DNA of 6,044 nt, from NCBI GenBank assembly GCA_900555525.1, contig USLP01000090.1:1-6044 (forward strand), given 5' to 3'. The position numbers and the translations under genes were made by a program. Positions 1 through 6,044 of this stretch are shown piece after piece. The DNA is from an uncultured Eubacteriales bacterium (GTDB lineage: Bacteria; Bacillota; Clostridia; UMGS1840). Position 1 is the first letter of the stretch. Every line of letters starts with the position of its first letter. The notes beneath the pieces were generated by a model. That model searched no databases. It saw only the letters and a program-made list of their open reading frames with translations, and was not told the DNA's origin.

Positions 1-1
1 A

Positions 2-589
2 ACCAGCCAGCCGATATACGGTGTAAAGAGTGTTTCCAAAGGTAACGAATGTGCAATTTTGTACCTTGTGAACGGCGAGGGCGTGGAAAACCGTTATGAA
101 ACGAAGGAAGATCCCGAGCTTATTGAGCAGTGTCTCAATTTTAAATGCGGAGACTTTATACAGTTCAGCGTTGACTCCAACCAAAAGATTATAGCTGTTG
201 CGGAATACTTCTCTTATGATGTTTCAAAATTCAACGCTAACGACTATGTAGCCGGCGGTAAATTCTATCAGCGTATGAAGGATACGCAGTCGGTTGAAAA
301 TTACGGTATAGGATTTATGAGATGTTACGGTTCGAAATTCATTGAATCTATGTCGGGTTCAACTAATTCGGGTACGGTATTGAAGTTCAAAAACTCTGAT
401 TACAACTACTCGAAATGCCCCGTAAATATAGTAGTGTTTGACGGCGAAGATTACTATAAGGCAACTTCGGATGAAATTGTCGAGGGAGATTATCTCTTGT
501 TCAGAGTTGGACATCAGGTTATGATGGACGTATTTATTATAAGAAATTCCGAATTTACGGATCAAGAGGTTTATCTTATAAACAAATAA
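2..589 (+). CDS. C-terminal fragment of a probable S-layer-type / cell-surface protein (5' end outside window)
   Basis: The frame is open from the first bases of the window, so this is the last 195 codons of a longer gene. The TTG at 59 is an internal codon, not a convincing start. No enzyme motif is visible. The fragment is rich in beta-strand-like segments and seems to hold two related units. Each ends in an acidic patch, a 'GD' turn and alternating hydrophobic residues: CGDFIQFSVD near 150-178, then EGDYLLFRVG near 484-510 followed by a final strand, VFIIRN. From memory, this layout resembles the C-terminal regions of large secreted clostridial proteins that carry S-layer homology domains, but no SLH motif lies inside the window, so the family call is inference. 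The stop is followed after 11 bases by the next gene, with that gene's ribosome binding site (591-595) in the gap, so the two are very likely co-transcribed. It could equally be the tail of any extracellular adhesin or glycan-binding protein. Confidence 0.6.
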   Translation, partial: TSQPIYGVKSVSKGNECAILYLVNGEGVENRYETKEDPELIEQCLNFKCGDFIQFSVDSNQKIIAVAEYFSYDVSKFNANDYVAGGKFYQRMKDTQSVENYGIGFMRCYGSKFIESMSGSTNSGTVLKFKNSDYNYSKCPVNIVVFDGEDYYKATSDEIVEGDYLLFRVGHQVMMDVFIIRNSEFTDQEVYLINK

Positions 590-600
590 AAGGGGATATT

Positions 601-3438
601 ATGAATAAAAGATTTATTTCTCAAATTCTTATTTTATTACTGATGAGCATGATGCTTACCGTTGCTGCCGCGGCGGAAGATATTTCGGCCGTACAATTTT
701 TTGTTTCTTCAGACGGAAGCGATACAAATTCGGGAACCCAAAACGAGCCCTTTGCAACCATACAAAGGGCTCAAGGAGCAATCCGAGAGCTAAAAAAGAC
801 AAGCGGACTTCCCGAGGGAGGGGTAACCGTATATATAAGAGGCGGAGAATATAACGTTAAGCCAAATACGGTGGAATTTACGAAGGAGGACTCCGGCGAG
901 GAGGGGTCGCCGATCGTATATAAGGCATACGGTGATGAAAAGCCGATAATTTCGGCAGGCGTAAAAATTTCGGGAAATAAATTTCAAAAGGTTACCGACC
1001 AAAGCGTGCTTGATCGCTTTAATACGGCAAAGGCAAAGAAAAATATTGTTTGCGTCGACCTTAATGATTATCTCACAAAAGAGGAAATCGAAGCGAAATA
1101 CCGCACCGTTTATGATGCGGAAAACACGATGGAAGCGTGGAAGCAGACCGGCGACGGTAACCAGAATGCCTTGGGAGGCGTTGCGGTTTATGTTGACGAT
1201 TATGCCTACATTCCCGCACGTTGGCCGAATAAAGACGACGACGGCTTCTGCGGTTCGACGGAAATGGGAGATATTGTGGCAAAAGAAAATTTCACCGATC
1301 CCAATGCCGCATTTGAATTTGGATACACAGACGACAGAATAGAAAAATGGGGAGAAAACAAACAGGCGGCTGTTGTGAATCTAAACGGCGGATGGTTTTT
1401 GGACACATACAGACTTTCGGGAATAAACAAGGATAAAAAGACAATATCTTTAAGCGCAGACAGCGTAGCGTTTTCAGCCAATCAAAAAGGCGGAAACTAT
1501 TATTATATAAATATTTTGGACGAACTTGATGTTCCGGGCGAATATTATGTTGATACGGATACGGGTATGCTTTATATGTATCCGACGGGAAATCTCAAGG
1601 GCAAAAGCGTAGGTATAGGCTATGCGGGAAGTTTTTGGTTTGATTCCATTATCAATTTTGACCGTGCGTCATATATCACCTTAAGCGGAATAACAGCAGA
1701 GCTTATCAGAACAAACGGAATTAACGTAATAGGCGGAAAAGAAATAAATATAATAAACTGTGATGTAAGAAACGTTGGTTTTACGGGAATAAATATGTGT
1801 ACGCGCGACGGTATGCCCCAGAATCAGTGCGGCACCTCATCGAAGACCTACAGAGGAGGCGGCTGGAATTACTACGGAGCAGACTTCATAAACAGTCAGT
1901 GCTCCGAGGAGGATTATAAAGAATACGGAGGCTTTAATCATTCAATTATCGGAACAACCGTAAAGAACTGCGGTGCAAACGGAATGTATGTTGCGGGAGG
2001 AAACAGACTTACGCTTGAACGGTGTGAAATTCTTGTAGAAGACTGCGAAATAGAAAATACAAACCTTGTTCATATGTCGCCCGCGGCAGGTATGTTTGTT
2101 TTGGGAGTAGGACTTACAATAAGAAACAATTCAATTCATAATATGCCGGGACCAGCGGTAAGATTCGGAACAAACGACAGTATATTTGAATACAACGAAT
2201 TTTACGACTGCGTTAGGGAAGCGTTCGATATGGGCGTTATGTACACAAATAACTTTGGAGCCTGCGTATCTGCCGGAACAGAAATAAGATACAATTATTT
2301 CCACGACATAAAACGAGAGCTTCCCGAAAAAGGAGCCTTCAAGGACGGTCTCGGGATAGGAGACGGCAAAAAAGGCTACAACTGGAAATTTGCGGTTTAC
2401 GGAGACAGCGCTACATCACAGCTTGAATATCATCATAACGTGTTTGCGAATATGCCGTTTGGCGTATTCCCGTGTTCCGTAGAAAACAACCTTGATTCCA
2501 ACCTTTATATAAACGTAGATAAGCCTATCTGGATAAAGGACCAGGACATTGTAAGATCGTTTTACGCAAGAGACGGAGAGAGCCTGGAAACCTTGAAAAC
2601 GGTTGACGGTTTTTATGATTACTGGGATTTCTTGGATAACGAGGCGTGGAGAACAAAATATCCTTGGCTCGCAGATATTGCAAAAGAGCTTGAGGAAAGA
2701 GTTTCTGAGGCTTGGATGCCGTCTACACGGGTTACAAACAACTACAGCGTATTCTTGGACAACAAGAACAGATTTAACGATGTAATTTCCTGCTGGCCGA
2801 TGAAATACATGAAGAAGGTTGAAAACAATACTTTTGTTGATAAAGACCCCGGCTTTACAAATGCAGCTAATAAGGATTATACCTTTGGAGCGGATTCCGA
2901 AATAGTAAAAGCTAATCCTGAATTTGCAAAGGTTGATATTACCAAAATGGGACGTAATAAAGATAAGCTTTCCGAAAAGCTTTCAAAAGCAACGCTCTTA
3001 AAGGTTAATAACGAGTCTGCAATTGTGAACGGCGTATCAAAGCTTATCGATTCCTCTAATCCTGACGTTAAGCCGATAATTGACAATTCGCGGACTCTTG
3101 TTCCCGTACGATTTATTTCCGAAAGCTTCGGAGCAAACGTATCTTGGGACGACGCAACACGTGAGGTTGGAGTGAAATTGGGAGATAAGGAAATTAAGAT
3201 GACTCTTGACAGCGAAAGCTATACCGTAAACGGAGAAACTAAAACGCTTGATGTACCTGCAAAATCCGTAAACGGCAGAACGCTTATTCCGCTTCGCGCG
3301 CTTGTTGAAGCGCTTGGCAAGGAGGTTTTCTGGGACGACAGAGGACTTATAGTAATATCTGACGAAAAGGATTTCTTAAATGCCGAAACGGATAAGAATA
3401 TCATAGACTTTATGGTGAAATATACAGGAAAATATTAA
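601..3438 (+). CDS. Secreted right-handed beta-helix protein, GH141-like putative glycoside hydrolase, with C-terminal stalk domain
   Basis: The ATG at 601 is preceded by AGGGG at 591-595 with 5-base spacing, and a signal peptide follows directly: NKR, a hydrophobic core over residues 5-21, and likely cleavage after AAA at 23-25. The mature N-terminus (33-60) has the FVS-DGSD-N-GT--PFATI-RA pattern that opens many parallel beta-helix carbohydrate enzymes. VYIRGGEY comes next, then PARWPN near 205-210 and GEYYVDTDTGMLYMYP near 313-328, all typical of one pectate-lyase-fold family. Beta-helix rungs run from about 358 to 640, including GVGLTIRNNSIHNMPGPAV (502-520), NDSIFEYNEFYD (524-535), DMGVMY (543-548) and EIRYNYFHDI (560-569). 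Residues 802-920 form a Cu_amine_oxidN1-type stalk domain with two RTL-P-R repeats (831-837 and 893-899), each followed by a W-DD turn. This layout best matches GH141-like proteins (reported activities include fucosidase and xylanase), but the substrate is unknown. D543 and D602 are candidate acids by position only. The stalk domain probably serves in wall association or spacing. It is co-directional with its neighbours. Confidence 0.85.
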   Translation: MNKRFISQILILLLMSMMLTVAAAAEDISAVQFFVSSDGSDTNSGTQNEPFATIQRAQGAIRELKKTSGLPEGGVTVYIRGGEYNVKPNTVEFTKEDSGEEGSPIVYKAYGDEKPIISAGVKISGNKFQKVTDQSVLDRFNTAKAKKNIVCVDLNDYLTKEEIEAKYRTVYDAENTMEAWKQTGDGNQNALGGVAVYVDDYAYIPARWPNKDDDGFCGSTEMGDIVAKENFTDPNAAFEFGYTDDRIEKWGENKQAAVVNLNGGWFLDTYRLSGINKDKKTISLSADSVAFSANQKGGNYYYINILDELDVPGEYYVDTDTGMLYMYPTGNLKGKSVGIGYAGSFWFDSIINFDRASYITLSGITAELIRTNGINVIGGKEINIINCDVRNVGFTGINMCTRDGMPQNQCGTSSKTYRGGGWNYYGADFINSQCSEEDYKEYGGFNHSIIGTTVKNCGANGMYVAGGNRLTLERCEILVEDCEIENTNLVHMSPAAGMFVLGVGLTIRNNSIHNMPGPAVRFGTNDSIFEYNEFYDCVREAFDMGVMYTNNFGACVSAGTEIRYNYFHDIKRELPEKGAFKDGLGIGDGKKGYNWKFAVYGDSATSQLEYHHNVFANMPFGVFPCSVENNLDSNLYINVDKPIWIKDQDIVRSFYARDGESLETLKTVDGFYDYWDFLDNEAWRTKYPWLADIAKELEERVSEAWMPSTRVTNNYSVFLDNKNRFNDVISCWPMKYMKKVENNTFVDKDPGFTNAANKDYTFGADSEIVKANPEFAKVDITKMGRNKDKLSEKLSKATLLKVNNESAIVNGVSKLIDSSNPDVKPIIDNSRTLVPVRFISESFGANVSWDDATREVGVKLGDKEIKMTLDSESYTVNGETKTLDVPAKSVNGRTLIPLRALVEALGKEVFWDDRGLIVISDEKDFLNAETDKNIIDFMVKYTGKY

Positions 3439-3453
3439 AAATGTTTTAACATG

Positions 3454-3492
3454 GGCAGAAAGCAAATATGCTTGTATTTGCTTTCTGCCTTT
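3454..3492 (+). terminator. Intergenic 15-bp perfect hairpin, probable intrinsic (possibly partial) terminator
   Basis: GGCAGAAAGCAAATA (3454-3468) and TATTTGCTTTCTGCC (3475-3489) are exact reverse complements with a six-base loop, TGCTTG. The stem is followed only by TTT and then AAAATATA, so the T run is short. The hairpin starts 15 bases after the beta-helix gene stop and ends about 10 bases before the mannosidase ribosome binding site. A Rho-independent terminator with leaky read-through, or a hairpin protecting the upstream mRNA 3' end, would both fit. On the opposite strand the stem is preceded by an A run and is not flanked by a clear T tract. Confidence 0.7.
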
Positions 3493-3501
3493 AAAATATA
3501 T

Positions 3502-3506
3502 GGAGG
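3502..3506 (+). promoter_or_regulatory. Ribosome binding site that fixes the mannosidase start
   Basis: GGAGG at 3502-3506 sits five bases before the ATG at 3512. The longer possible start, ATG at 3500, overlaps this site and has no Shine-Dalgarno sequence of its own, so translation should begin at 3512. Confidence 0.85.
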
Positions 3507-3511
3507 ATAAC

Positions 3512-5845
3512 ATGAAAAAATTACATTTATTGTGTAATGCCCATCTTGACCCCGCATGGCTTTGGCGGTGGAACGAGGGGCTTGCAGAGGCGATTTCCAC
3601 TTTCAGAGTGGCGGCGGATTTCTGCGAAAAATACGACGGCTTTATATTCAATCATAACGAAGCTCTGCTGTATGAATGGATTGAGGAGCATGAACCGCGG
3701 CTTTTCGAGCGTATAAAAAAACTCGTGAAAAAGGGAAGCTGGCGTATAATGGGAGGTTGGTATTTACAGCCCGACTGCGTAATGACCTCCGGCGAAAGTC
3801 TTATTGAACAAATTAAGCTCGGAAATGAGTATTTTATGGAAAAATTCGGAATAAAGCCTACCGTTTCCATTAATTTCGATTCTTTTGGTCATACAAGAGG
3901 ATTGGTTCAGATTTTGAAAAATTTCGGATATGAAGGCTATATCTTCAAGCGTCCCGAAGAATTTAAGGGAAGCTTTCTTTGGGAGGGCTATGACGGCAGT
4001 AAAATAAAGGCGCATTGCATGATTGGTCATTACGGCACTTCAAAGGGCATGGCTCTGGAGTGGCTTCGGGAATGTATGACGAGAATGAATGATGATACGT
4101 GCCTTTTCCTTTGGGGAATAGGAAATCACGGCGGTGGTCCTTCAAAAATCGATTTGGAAAATCTTAACGAATTTATAAAAGAAAGCGATATAAAGATAAT
4201 TCACTCGTCCGCCGAGGGCTTTATGGCTGAAGTTCCCGAAAAAAATCTTCCTGTTCGTGCGGAATCGCTTGTACCTTGTATGGTTGGTTGTTACACGTCT
4301 ATGGTAAGAGTTAAGCAGGCAAACAGACGAGTTGAAAACAAAATAGCAATGACGGATAAAATAATGAGCTATGTTGAAATGCAGTCCGATTATAAATTTG
4401 ACAGAAGCGAATTTAAAAAAGCTAAAAAGGCGCTTGCTTTTTGCCAATTTCATGATATTTTGCCCGGTTCGGCAATAAAGGGAGTTGAAACGGATAGTCT
4501 GCGCACACTCGACTATGCCGAGGAAATAGCGGAAAAACTGTACACAAAGGCATTTTTCAAGCTTTGTGAAGGCCAGAAAAAAGCCGTAGACGGAGAAATT
4601 CCCGTTTTGGTTTTCAATCCGCACCCATATGAGGTGGAAGGCGAGTTCGAGGTTGAATTTATGCTCCAAAATCAAAATTGGAATATAGACGAGATAACGT
4701 GCGCTTATGTTTACGACGAAGAAGGAAACGAGCTTCCGACTCAAAACGAGAAGCCGTCCTGTACGTTTAATCTTGACTGGACGGACAAAATCAGCTTTAA
4801 AGGAAAGCTTGCTCCGTCGTCAATAACGAGATTTGACTGTAAGCTTAAAGTGGAAAAAAGAAAGAGCATACCGCAGGACGGTGAATATATAACGGTCGAA
4901 AACGAACATATGACGGCAAAAATAAGTAAATTTACAGGACTTATCGACCTTTACAAGGTTGACGGAAAAACGCTTATTGAAAACAGCGGTAAATTAAACG
5001 TTTATAAGGATAATGAAGACCCGTGGGGTATGACTGTTGATTCGTTTAAGGATAAAATCGGAGAATTTACACTTATGACTGATGCTGAAGCAAACGAATT
5101 TATAGGCTATAAAGATGAAAAGCTTCCCAATGTAAGAATCATTGAGGATGGGGCTGTCCGTACAAAAATTCAGGCATTTTTCAAGTATAAACGCTCGGTT
5201 GCTGTTGTGGAATATACGCTTCCTAAGCTCGGAAAATACATAGACGTTAATATAACCGTATATTCAAACGAAGTAAACAATATGATAAAATATGTTATAG
5301 ATACCCAAACAAGCGGGACGCCGTTAGGTCAGTCTGCATTCGGCAGAGAAAATATGTTTTCCGATGAAAGAGAAAGCGTATTTCATAAATGGTGCGGTAT
5401 CGAAAACGGCGTATACGTCTTAAATGACGGTACATATGGCGGCAGCTTTACAAAAAATTCAATTAAGCTGTCCTTGCTGCGCACACCTATATATTCGGCT
5501 CACCCTTTGGGAGACAGGCAAATAGCTCCTCATAACAGATTTACGGATCATATGGATATGGGAGAACGCCGTTTTTCATTCAGAATTACAACGGGCGAGG
5601 ATATAGAAAGAAAGGCGCAGATATTTAATGAAAAACCATGGCTATTGTCTTTCTTTCCGTCAGGAGATGGCATGAAGAAGAACACTGCTGTCAAAATCGA
5701 TAATCCTGATGTGATTTTATCGTCTGTAAGAACCGAAAACGGGAAATATATTCTTACGGCTTATAATTCCTCGGATAAGGAAGCAAAAGCGGAAATCCGC
5801 TGTATTCAAAAAGACGAAAAAATTAAAACAGCTTTCGGAAAATAA
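3512..5845 (+). CDS. GH38 family alpha-mannosidase, cytoplasmic, probably clipped at its C-terminus
   Basis: This encodes 777 residues from the ATG at 3512. It hydrolyses terminal alpha-mannosides by the retaining, metal-dependent GH38 mechanism; linkage preference cannot be read from the sequence. The catalytic domain opens with HLDPAW (H11 and D13, metal ligands). NFDSFGH follows, holding the predicted nucleophile and ligand D123. QFHDILPGS supplies the fourth ligand, H314. These four match the zinc-site set known in the family. The helical middle domain surrounds H314. The C-terminal beta domains include the family-typical LNDGTYGGSF and the LSLLRTPIYSAHP stretch, near 5431-5505. There is no signal peptide, so it should act on imported oligosaccharides. 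Family members commonly run to about 850-1000 residues and end in a strand resembling P-FEIKT. Here the protein stops at IKTAFGK without a clear equivalent, just where phage-like sequence begins. About 10-40 residues may be missing; activity may survive because all catalytic residues are present. It lies downstream of the beta-helix gene across a hairpin, with no room for its own promoter in the gap. Confidence 0.93.
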   Translation: MKKLHLLCNAHLDPAWLWRWNEGLAEAISTFRVAADFCEKYDGFIFNHNEALLYEWIEEHEPRLFERIKKLVKKGSWRIMGGWYLQPDCVMTSGESLIEQIKLGNEYFMEKFGIKPTVSINFDSFGHTRGLVQILKNFGYEGYIFKRPEEFKGSFLWEGYDGSKIKAHCMIGHYGTSKGMALEWLRECMTRMNDDTCLFLWGIGNHGGGPSKIDLENLNEFIKESDIKIIHSSAEGFMAEVPEKNLPVRAESLVPCMVGCYTSMVRVKQANRRVENKIAMTDKIMSYVEMQSDYKFDRSEFKKAKKALAFCQFHDILPGSAIKGVETDSLRTLDYAEEIAEKLYTKAFFKLCEGQKKAVDGEIPVLVFNPHPYEVEGEFEVEFMLQNQNWNIDEITCAYVYDEEGNELPTQNEKPSCTFNLDWTDKISFKGKLAPSSITRFDCKLKVEKRKSIPQDGEYITVENEHMTAKISKFTGLIDLYKVDGKTLIENSGKLNVYKDNEDPWGMTVDSFKDKIGEFTLMTDAEANEFIGYKDEKLPNVRIIEDGAVRTKIQAFFKYKRSVAVVEYTLPKLGKYIDVNITVYSNEVNNMIKYVIDTQTSGTPLGQSAFGRENMFSDERESVFHKWCGIENGVYVLNDGTYGGSFTKNSIKLSLLRTPIYSAHPLGDRQIAPHNRFTDHMDMGERRFSFRITTGEDIERKAQIFNEKPWLLSFFPSGDGMKKNTAVKIDNPDVILSSVRTENGKYILTAYNSSDKEAKAEIRCIQKDEKIKTAFGK

Positions 5846-5850
5846 ATTGC
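5790..5850. other. Junction between chromosomal mannosidase gene and phage-like sequence
   Basis: Up to about 5790 the +2 phase reads as GH38 C-terminal domain. From about 5823-5847 onward a different phase reads as a phage scaffold-type protein, with no start codon or ribosome binding site of its own at that point. By hand count, GC is about 39% over 5641-5820 and about 47% over 5846-6044. The exact breakpoint cannot be placed, because both reading phases are open and lysine-rich here. No direct repeat, attachment core or transposon end is visible. It may be a real recombination point or an assembly chimera. Confidence 0.6.
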
Positions 5851-6044
5851 CTGTCAGCTTTGCAAAAATGTGTGTGGGCGAGAATGCAGAGGAAACCAAA
5901 GCGAACATTGAGGGATTCAAAACCGCGTGGAATGATGCCTTGCAAAATGCGGTCAACGACCGTATGCGCGGTACAACGCCGAAAGCGGGAAACGGTGAAA
6001 ATCTTAATGTTTCGTCGGGGTTTGCCGATGTGATTAATGATTTA
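5823..6044 (+). pseudogene. C-terminal part of a phage capsid scaffolding-type protein (DUF4355-like), 5' missing, 3' off window
   Basis: The phase beginning LKQLSENKLPVSFA (5823-5864) stays open to the window end, 74 codons, overlapping the mannosidase stop in another frame. It reads LP-SFA, then VGENAEETKANIEGF, a short amphipathic helix ending in AVNDRMRGTTPKAG, and a polar tail with GFADVINDL. From memory, this order (Lys/Glu-rich coiled coil, LP-SFA, G-DAE-T--NI--F, A-V---L-G--PK-G) is typical of the C-terminal third of DUF4355 / minor structural GP20-like proteins of siphophages of Gram-positive hosts. In phage genomes these lie between the head genes and the major capsid gene and act as internal scaffold. 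The long coiled-coil N-terminus that should precede this region is absent, replaced by mannosidase sequence. TTG at 5847 is the first in-phase possible start but lacks a Shine-Dalgarno sequence. The fragment may be a broken gene in a real rearrangement, or an intact phage gene joined wrongly at a contig end. Confidence 0.65.

Noticed and set aside
59..589. A complete small gene starting with TTG at 59
   Set aside because: The same frame is open back to position 2, there is no ribosome binding site before 59, and the sequence reads as the tail of a longer protein.
1010..1342. Plus-strand 110-codon frame inside the beta-helix gene
   Set aside because: It is an out-of-frame shadow of a well-supported gene, with no ribosome binding site or recognisable product.
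3500..3511. ATG at 3500 as the mannosidase start, four codons upstream
   Set aside because: It overlaps the GGAGG ribosome binding site that is correctly spaced for the ATG at 3512, and GH38 homology starts almost at once after 3512.
4142..4744. Minus-strand open frame of 200 codons inside the mannosidase
   Set aside because: It lies antisense to a strongly supported GH38 coding region, has no recognisable motif, and its phenylalanine- and tyrosine-rich composition is what antisense of lysine/glutamate-rich coding gives.
5788..5801. Small inverted repeat AGCGGA-AA-TCCGCT near the junction as a recombination site or terminator
   Set aside because: It is a six-base stem with a two-base loop and no T run, inside codons that read well as mannosidase; chance is the simplest explanation.
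5800..5864. Programmed frameshift joining mannosidase and the downstream frame into one fusion protein
   Set aside because: There is no convincing slippery site plus stimulatory structure, and the downstream frame looks like an unrelated phage structural protein lacking its N-terminus, so a rearrangement or chimera is more likely.
5717..5956. Minus-strand 79-codon frame crossing the mannosidase-phage junction
   Set aside because: It spans two unrelated coding segments on the opposite strand, and both have clear plus-strand family motifs.

Overview
The window looks like DNA from an uncultured anaerobic Clostridia-type Firmicute, probably gut or plant-polymer associated. The clues are an AT-leaning base composition (about 39-41% GC where I counted by hand), strong purine-rich ribosome binding sites, a secreted protein carrying a 'copper amine oxidase N-terminal-like' stalk domain, and a fragment resembling the C-terminal regions of clostridial S-layer-type proteins. 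Species cannot be assigned from this sequence.

Layout, all on the + strand: (1) positions 2-589, the 3' end of a gene that starts outside the window, probably the tail of a large cell-surface protein; (2) positions 601-3438, a complete gene for a secreted 945-residue right-handed beta-helix protein, resembling GH141-type glycoside hydrolases, with a C-terminal stalk domain; (3) positions 3454-3492, a perfect 15-bp hairpin with a short T run in the only real intergenic gap; (4) positions 3512-5845, a cytoplasmic GH38 alpha-mannosidase with all four metal-site residues visible; (5) positions 5823-6044, in another frame and running off the window, the C-terminal part of a phage capsid scaffolding-type protein (DUF4355-like).

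Genes 1-3 look like one glycan-use cluster. A surface protein and a secreted beta-helix enzyme would act outside the cell, and the mannosidase would trim imported mannosides inside it. No transporter or regulator is visible here.

The most unusual point is the right-hand junction. The mannosidase reading frame stops at 5845 without the C-terminal strand expected of the family, and within a few codons a phage structural protein begins mid-sequence in another frame, with higher GC. This is either a real illegitimate or prophage-associated recombination that clipped the mannosidase, or a chimeric metagenome assembly. The sequence alone cannot decide. I see no RNA genes, CRISPR array, insertion sequence or new defence system, and no gene-free stretch longer than about 60 bases.
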